From an uncultured Lachnospiraceae bacterium (GTDB lineage: Bacteria > Bacillota > Clostridia > Lachnospirales > Lachnospiraceae): 8,366 nt of DNA. The notes under the pieces were generated by a model, which searched no databases, was not told the DNA's origin, and saw only the letters and a list, made by a program, of their open reading frames with translations. Where the stretch lies: assembly GCA_910577675.1 (NCBI GenBank), contig CAJTOR010000084.1:1-8366 (forward strand), written 5' to 3'. Made by a program: the position numbers and the translations under genes. Shown here piece by piece: positions 5,722 through 8,366 of this stretch. Numbering within the stretch: position 1 is the stretch's first letter; each line of letters starts with the position of its first letter.

Positions 5722-6273
5722 TTATACGATTTGCTTTCCGTCAAAATCTATTTCATAGTAGTTATTTTCAATGTCGAATAAGCTAATCGAATTCTCATTT
5801 ATTGTGAATGCCTCCCTGTTTGAAATAGATACAAATATATCTCTTCCGAAAAATGACCATTGCTTTTCAAAATCAAAATTCAACATTGTAATTTCAATTT
5901 CCCCGTAAACAATATACCCTTTTTTTATCTGATAAATTGCAAAGTTACAACCTAAACAGTCAAGCAAAACATTACGAATAACAGAGGCATTGATAATATT
6001 TATCTGTGTTATCATGTCATCTTGCAGAATCGTAAGGATATCATCTTTAAGGATGGCGCAATCCGATTCGTATGAATAGTATGACCCAATCAGCGCTATT
6101 TGGTATTTTCTTGAGTATAAGTCAATCTGAATTGCCAATGTTTTTGAAAAATCATTGTGCCGATAATCCCTTGGATTCAGTGTTATATCATAGTGGCGGT
6201 TATCTGCCGAGTCAACGGTGTATGTTTCATCAATATTGATTTCAATGCGACATATTTCATTTTGTAAAACCAT
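5722..6273 (-). CDS. Uncharacterised protein, possibly an immunity-type protein
   Basis: The 183-aa product is acidic, has no signal peptide or membrane span, and reads as mostly beta strands. Recognisable stretches are IGSYYSYESDCAILKDDIL (about 62-80), CLGCNFAIYQIKKGYIVYGE (106-125) and a C-terminal SLFDIENNYYEIDFDGK. The alternating hydrophobic pattern and the Asp/Tyr-rich C terminus resemble proteins often seen in immunity-gene clusters of Firmicutes, but I cannot name a family. GGGGG lies eight nt before the chosen ATG (6273). Two upstream in-frame starts (TTG 6288, ATG 6279) would absorb or crowd that site. A coding remnant ends 21 nt upstream, repeat copy B follows, and the promoter at 6628-6656 probably supplies transcription. 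The gene is likely real; the function is unknown. Confidence 0.75.
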   Translation of the reverse strand: MVLQNEICRIEINIDETYTVDSADNRHYDITLNPRDYRHNDFSKTLAIQIDLYSRKYQIALIGSYYSYESDCAILKDDILTILQDDMITQINIINASVIRNVLLDCLGCNFAIYQIKKGYIVYGEIEITMLNFDFEKQWSFFGRDIFVSISNREAFTINENSISLFDIENNYYEIDFDGKQIV

Positions 6274-6294
6274 TGGCATAACCCCCAAAAACGA

Positions 6295-6378
6295 TTATCT
6301 ATTTATTTCATCCGCAATATGTTTTTCCACTTTAATTTCAGTAGTACATAATTCCTCACAGATTAAGTAGGGAAAGCC
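6295..6378 (-). pseudogene. C-terminal remnant of an unidentified gene
   Basis: A 27-codon open segment reads GFPYLICEELCTTEIKVEKH, then IADEINR and stop. It looks strongly protein-like, but its frame is blocked upstream by a TAA at 6379 and it has no start codon. The stop lies 21 nt before the next gene, a normal operon spacing, so this may be the tail of the former upstream partner of the 183-aa gene, for example a toxin or another immunity gene. Too short to assign. Confidence 0.35.
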
Positions 6379-6451
6379 TTATTTAAATGATGTTATGTAT
6401 CTTAAATAAATTTTGAATACTGATTGGGTAAATTTATTACAAATTATCGAA

Positions 6452-6616
6452 TTATTCCGTATCCCTAATTTCATGATACAAATTGCTTGTCATCCTGCCT
6501 TCCGCCAGCTTCAATGCCCGCAGTCTGTCTACATCCTCTTTATCTACGGGCACTCCCTTCTGTATTCGGTCAAATAAAAATACCGTTTGCAAGTCCAAGT
6601 TCTGATATTCATACAA
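6452..6616 (-). pseudogene. C-terminal fragment of an AlbA_2/RecG-like ATP-binding regulator
   Basis: The frame gives 54 residues with TVFLFDRIQKGVPVDKEDVD, then RLRALKLAEGR and NLYHEI. This matches the pattern near the end of the large Schlafen AlbA_2-domain proteins (often annotated as putative DNA-binding or ATP-dependent helicase RecG-like regulators), where a LLDxIQKG...LR...LxEGRxPNLY element precedes the C terminus. The N-terminal AlbA_2 and ATPase parts are absent: a stop lies just upstream, and the promoter at 6628-6656 abuts it. The only in-frame start is a TTG. I read it as a relic left by deletion; a short expressed protein is possible because a promoter directly precedes it. The family match is from memory of the motif. 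Confidence 0.5.
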
Positions 6617-6627
6617 TATCTTCCATT

Positions 6628-6656
6628 ATTATACCATATCCCCCACTTGCACACAA
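6628..6656 (-). promoter_or_regulatory. Extended -10 promoter for the 183-aa gene region
   Basis: On the minus strand TTGTGT (6656-6651) is followed after 17 nt by TATAAT (6633-6628), preceded by TGG as an extended -10. The start would be near 6621. It reads through both remnants into the gene at 5722-6273; no terminator intervenes. Confidence 0.5.
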
Positions 6657-6695
6657 CCTCCCATTCATGTAAAATAAAAATATTCCTTCTTGACT

Positions 6696-6725
6696 TTGAC
6701 ACAGTGTCACACTTTATCATATACT
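6696..6725 (+). promoter_or_regulatory. Plus-strand promoter overlapped by a 13-bp palindrome
   Basis: TTGACA (6696-6701) and TATACT (6720-6725) are spaced by 18 nt, a strong sigma-A match. The palindrome TGACAC-A-GTGTCA (6697-6709) covers the -35 and the first part of the spacer, a typical repressor position for TetR-like regulators. The transcript would run into the broken KTR gene at 6832. The regulator is not in the window. Confidence 0.6.
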
Positions 6726-6831
6726 TGGGATTTTCGCTTCAATTTTTCAGTTATATGAATAGTATAGTTTAGTATAGATAGATATAATGTAAAAATGAAT
6801 AAGAACTTGTTTCAAACGAAGGATAATAGAA

Positions 6832-6994
6832 ACGAGTAAGCAACAATGGATATCCAGCCTGTGGAAAGAAAACTCGAACAATGATACAAGAAGATACCGA
6901 GATGAGAAACTTTCCTCTCTATTGTCCTAAGTGCAAGAAAAAAACGATTATCACTGTTCATGATATGAAAATCACGCTTGCAGTCAGTAAATGA
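6832..6994 (+). pseudogene. Broken cysteine-rich KTR gene (ICE remnant)
   Basis: The frame 6854-6994 encodes PACGKKTRTMIQEDTEMRNF followed by PLYCPKCKKKT. This matches the small zinc-ribbon-like Cys_rich_KTR proteins carried by Tn916/Tn1549-type conjugative elements (usual form: W-I-L-C-P-x-C-G-x-K-T-R ... N-F-P-L-Y-C-P-K-C-K). The gene is damaged twice. Its expected start is ACG at 6832, giving (M)SKQQWI, with AAGGA in front. At 6853 about five nt are missing relative to the family pattern, which removes the first Cys and shifts the frame. The tail MKITLAVSK is shorter than usual. It marks an old integrative element insertion; the plus-strand promoter at 6696-6725 lies upstream. Confidence 0.7.
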
Positions 6995-7299
6995 TTATAT
7001 ATGCCGCCGTATAAGAATAGGTGTGTGTAAATACCTCTTCTATACGCTGGCTTTTTCTCTTTTGCTGTCATGCCGCAGATTAAGGCGATTGTATTTTTAT
7101 TTAATAATTTCTGTTCCTGCGTCGTTAATATCAAGCAAATAAATGTCACAAGGCGATAGTTTCATATTTTTGGTAGATGGGATAAGTGCGCTATATACTG
7201 TTTGTCGGGCGTTCATTGCAGGAGGAATGAACATATGACAGCAAATACATACAAGGCCTGCCAGGTAACAGCATTGTGAACCGTGAGGGCATTTGTCAA
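6995..7299. other. Unassigned stretch, probably degraded mobile-element DNA
   Basis: No intact gene with a ribosome site is visible. On the minus strand a 72-codon frame (7315-7097, TTG start, no good ribosome site) contains MKLSPCDIYLLDINDAGTEI and continues after its stop into KYNRLNLRHDSKREKASV, which reads like eroded coding sequence. On the plus strand a short frame ends FLVDGISALYTVCRAFIAGG MNI near 7235, and an ATG at 7236 follows GGAGG but stops after 14 codons. A small GTTCATT/AATGAAC hairpin spans 7211-7232. Next to the KTR relic, decayed conjugative-element DNA is the simplest explanation; I cannot fix the coding strand. Confidence 0.35.
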
Positions 7300-7330
7300 G
7301 GGGGATTTCACCCAAAAGATGAAATCCCCC
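7300..7330 (-). terminator. Hairpin after the SUKH gene
   Basis: GGGGGATTTCA (7300-7310) pairs perfectly with TGAAATCCCCC (7320-7330) around a 9-nt loop. It starts 16 nt after the SUKH stop codon. The U tract behind it on the minus strand is poor (TTGACAAAT), so termination may be partial. Confidence 0.6.
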
Positions 7331-7346
7331 ACAAACTGGAAGCAGC

Positions 7347-8126
7347 CTATTCTTCCTTCTTCGGCTTGAATACCTTCAAATAGGCAGGACGACCCTCCGC
7401 CTCCTCACCATAGACATACAGCGTATTGGTCACGGTATCTAGGCAGGTATGGCAGAAGCGCCCGCCGGGGAAAGGATATGGCTCACACAGCCGCTGGAAG
7501 TCTACACCGCCCCCGGCCAGAACCTTTTGTATTTCGGCAGAGTCATCGATCCTGTCAGGTCTGACCCTTGCTTCCAGATTTAAAAGTATGATGTTCAAGA
7601 GGAAGGATTGAACGGAATCGGAAAATGGAGCCCAGCTATACACATCGTCCTGGTCGTTGTAGTACACCGCTGGGTTAGGTCTAGTCAGATCTTCCGCTTT
7701 GATGCCCGCGTACCAACAGCCCTGATTTTCGCACCAGAACAGCAGATAATTTCCTGTAACCTCGCCCCACCGCTCCCGCGGCAGGACACGCAGCTTCGCC
7801 AACTCTTCATAATCCTCTTCTCCTGCTTTTTTGAAATACTCTAAGTCCCAGTCAATATGATCGTAAGAGAAGGTCAGGCGCTTTTTAAAGAGTTTGGCCT
7901 TTTTGTCAGGAACGAATATCTCATGCAGCGCGCAGTTCAAACTGGCCTTGCCGCAGGCGAGATAGTATTCCCGCAGGGCAGCGGGAAGGTGTATCCCTGC
8001 CTCCTCCTCATAGGAGGCGACTGTCTTCTCGGAAAACCCTGTTGCTTTCCCCTTTCTATAACCGAACAGTGGTTCCGCCCACTGAATAAATTCAATGGGG
8101 GAAATCTGATAACGCTTTTTGCTCAT
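7347..8126 (-). CDS. SMI1/KNR4 (SUKH) family protein
   Basis: The 259-aa protein has the SUKH layout: an N-terminal helix, then the signature GFSEKTVASYEEEAGIHLPA followed by LREYYLACG (residues 30-59), a charged middle, the strand pair NYLLFWCENQGCWYAGI (126-142) and WAPFSDSVQSFLLNIILL (165-182). It is longer than the minimal domain; residues about 190-259 add a segment with a Cys-x-x-Cys (225-228). Bacterial SUKH proteins mostly act as immunity proteins that bind and neutralise toxins of polymorphic toxin and contact-dependent systems. No toxin is adjacent here, so this may be an orphan immunity protein. AAGGAGG lies eight nt before the ATG. Family call good; the toxin partner is unknown. 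Confidence 0.85.
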   Translation of the reverse strand: MSKKRYQISPIEFIQWAEPLFGYRKGKATGFSEKTVASYEEEAGIHLPAALREYYLACGKASLNCALHEIFVPDKKAKLFKKRLTFSYDHIDWDLEYFKKAGEEDYEELAKLRVLPRERWGEVTGNYLLFWCENQGCWYAGIKAEDLTRPNPAVYYNDQDDVYSWAPFSDSVQSFLLNIILLNLEARVRPDRIDDSAEIQKVLAGGGVDFQRLCEPYPFPGGRFCHTCLDTVTNTLYVYGEEAEGRPAYLKVFKPKKEE

Positions 8127-8247
8127 AACATTGTCCTCCTTCGTCGAGCTTTCGGAAATGAAATCTGAATGTTTTTACTGCGTTTTCCTGCTTATTATTC
8201 ATCATATTATCTGATTTAGCACTACCTATTTACTGTTTTGAAAAATT

Positions 8248-8283
8248 TTAGAGCCAAAATAGAGCCATTAGCAAAATACCCAT
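8248..8283 (-). CDS. Possible 11-residue hydrophobic leader peptide
   Basis: AAGGAG followed three nt later by ATG opens a frame encoding MGILLMALFWL and stop. It lies between the palindromic promoter at 8301-8329 and the SUKH gene and contains two copies of TGGCTCTA, 3 nt apart. It may be a translated leader peptide, or chance. Confidence 0.2.
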   Translation of the reverse strand: MGILLMALFWL

Positions 8284-8300
8284 TTTCTCCTTATCCAACC

Positions 8301-8329
8301 ATATTACATGGTGCTAGCACCATGTATAA
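8301..8329. promoter_or_regulatory. 22-bp perfect palindrome within a promoter-like region
   Basis: Positions 8305-8326 form a perfect palindrome with half-site TACATGGTGCT. On the minus strand it lies between TTATAC (8329-8324) and TAATAT (8306-8301), 17 nt apart. On the plus strand TATAAA (8325-8330) overlaps its other end, so control of a gene beyond the right edge is also possible. It is the likely operator for the SUKH transcript or a divergent pair; the regulator is unknown. The remainder of 8127-8366 holds no other gene on either strand. Confidence 0.6.
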
Positions 8330-8366
8330 ATAACATTAACAAGGAAAATATCAATTTGTTGTCCTC

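Noticed and set aside
7608..8168. Plus-strand frames of 78 and 103 codons opposite the SUKH gene
   Set aside because: They are antisense to a well-supported gene with clear family motifs and have no ribosome sites.
8246..8270. Two TAGAGCCA copies as an integrase attachment core
   Set aside because: The repeats are only 8 nt and no integrase is in the window, so an attachment site cannot be supported.

Overview
The window looks like part of an accessory region in a low-GC Gram-positive anaerobe, most likely a Lachnospiraceae or related Clostridia. The reasons are strong AGGAGG-type ribosome sites, sigma-A style promoters, an XRE/membrane fusion regulator, a Sel1-repeat protein, a SUKH protein and a remnant of the Cys-rich KTR gene carried by Tn916/Tn1549-type elements. 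This placement rests on gene types, not on a database match. All intact genes are on the minus strand, so the window reads right to left.

Right to left: (1) 8366-7300: a 22-bp perfect palindrome inside a promoter-like spacer, a tiny ORF, then a 259-aa SUKH (SMI1/KNR4) protein closed by an 11-bp hairpin. (2) 7299-6290: a gene graveyard holding a KTR gene with a lost start codon and a frameshift (plus strand), a plus-strand promoter with a dyad, a C-terminal fragment resembling AlbA_2-type ATP-binding regulators, and a short C-terminal coding remnant. A good minus-strand promoter (6628-6656) probably feeds the next gene. (3) 6273-5722: a 183-aa protein of unknown function with an immunity-protein-like look. 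(4) 5721-3202: a palindrome and promoter, then a 693-aa protein made of 18 Sel1 repeats. (5) 3190-2195: a structured leader and a 260-aa PHP-domain (HisJ-like) phosphoesterase. (6) 2194-1963: a probable decayed small gene ending at a terminator. (7) 1602-610: a 330-aa XRE regulator with about six membrane spans, with a palindrome just upstream. (8) 351-1: a promoter with a dyad, a roughly 240-nt untranslated-looking stretch, an 18-bp-stem terminator and, directly after it, the 5' end of a group II intron running off the left edge.

A related roughly 80-bp intergenic repeat lies directly downstream of both the 183-aa gene and the Sel1 gene. The Sel1, SUKH and 183-aa genes beside gene fragments fit an orphan immunity or accessory island of the kind left behind by polymorphic toxin loci, but no toxin is visible. 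I see no CRISPR array, tRNA or rRNA. The most solid unusual observations are the intron placed immediately after a terminator, the broken KTR gene, the repeat pair flanking the Sel1 gene, and several perfect palindromes placed exactly at promoters.
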